From Lentisphaeria bacterium (GTDB lineage Bacteria; Verrucomicrobiota; Lentisphaeria; JABSQK01; UBA12247): DNA of 6,043 nucleotides. Shown here piece by piece: positions 5,760 through 6,043 of this stretch (position 1 is the stretch's first letter; the number at the start of each line of letters is the position of its first letter). Made by a program: the position numbers and the translations under genes. Location: NCBI GenBank assembly GCA_003477185.1, contig DMTJ01000081.1, positions 1 through 6,043 on the forward strand, read 5' to 3'. Below the pieces are notes generated by a model. It had not been told where the DNA came from. It ran no database searches and saw only the letters and a list, made by a program, of their open reading frames with translations.

Positions 5760-6043
5760 TTATTCGGCTGATTCCTGTGGTCTTTGAGCAAGGCGATCGT
5801 TAAGGTAAAGCATGGCGTTTACGTCGTTTTGCGCGCGCTCCACGAGCGAAAGGATCTCGCCAACGGACTTTTCTTCTTCGACCTGTTCGTCGACAAACCA
5901 TTGTAGATGGCTGATGGTAGCGTGGTCATGCGCTGCGGATGCCAGGCTGTAAAGCTCGTTGATAGAGTGGGTGTTTGCCTCTTCTTGTGCCATGGCCAGT
6001 TTGAAGACGGCCAGGGAGCAAGTGAACTCGCTTTGTGGTGCGG
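5760..6043 (-). CDS. Ferritin, C-terminal part (5' truncated by window)
   Basis: The frame is open to the window edge and gives 93 residues; the internal ATG at 5993 is not the start. The text FKLAMAQEEANTHSINELY, then HATISHLQWFVDEQVEEEKS, then LYLNDRLAQRP matches the third and fourth helices of bacterial non-heme ferritin (FtnA type). EQVEEE corresponds to the Glu126/Gln127/Glu129/Glu130 iron ligands of E. coli FtnA, and the Glu pair in AQEEAN contains the Glu94 counterpart. Ferritin oxidises Fe(II) and stores it as a mineral inside a 24-subunit cytoplasmic shell. The N-terminal helices with the remaining ferroxidase ligands lie outside the window. A hairpin follows the stop directly. Confidence 0.93.
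   Translation of the reverse strand, partial: APQSEFTCSLAVFKLAMAQEEANTHSINELYSLASAAHDHATISHLQWFVDEQVEEEKSVGEILSLVERAQNDVNAMLYLNDRLAQRPQESAE

Overview
The window looks like an ordinary bacterial chromosome segment of moderate to fairly high GC. The best lineage clue is a decayed ECF sigma factor gene. Its recoverable residues (MNLAHHDAEDLVQ, FRSWLCTVT, NTVGVYKKRV, RLDYDLG) resemble sigma factors I associate with Verrucomicrobiota (Opitutae/Puniceicoccales) and Lentisphaerae. The LeuC and LeuD sequences are compatible with that. This placement is inference from remembered family sequences, not a search.

Plus strand, 1-2909: the last 46 codons of a winged-helix (OmpR/PhoB-type) regulator are followed by a 143-base gap. 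Then come leuC and leuD, which overlap by 4 bases and encode the two subunits of 3-isopropylmalate dehydratase in leucine biosynthesis. After a short gap with a weak hairpin comes the sigma factor pseudogene. It needs three frame changes and contains an in-frame stop.

Minus strand, 6043-2894: reading in the direction of transcription, first is the 3' part of a ferritin gene with a hairpin just past its stop. Next is a small glycine-tailed RRM RNA-binding protein gene with a GTG start, a leader hairpin, and a strong intrinsic terminator. Last is a tightly packed cluster of three genes: a membrane-anchored bacterial PH-domain protein, an alpha/beta hydrolase of the phospholipase/carboxylesterase family, and a D-2-hydroxyacid dehydrogenase. 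Intergenic distances of 3 bases and -8 bases imply co-transcription and probably translational coupling. The dehydrogenase and the sigma pseudogene converge and overlap by 16 bases.

I found no CRISPR array, tRNA, rRNA, insertion sequence or attachment site. No plainly new system is visible. The points most worth a second look are the sigma pseudogene, the three-gene cluster, the leader hairpin of the RNA-binding protein gene, and the probable cofactor preference of the dehydrogenase.
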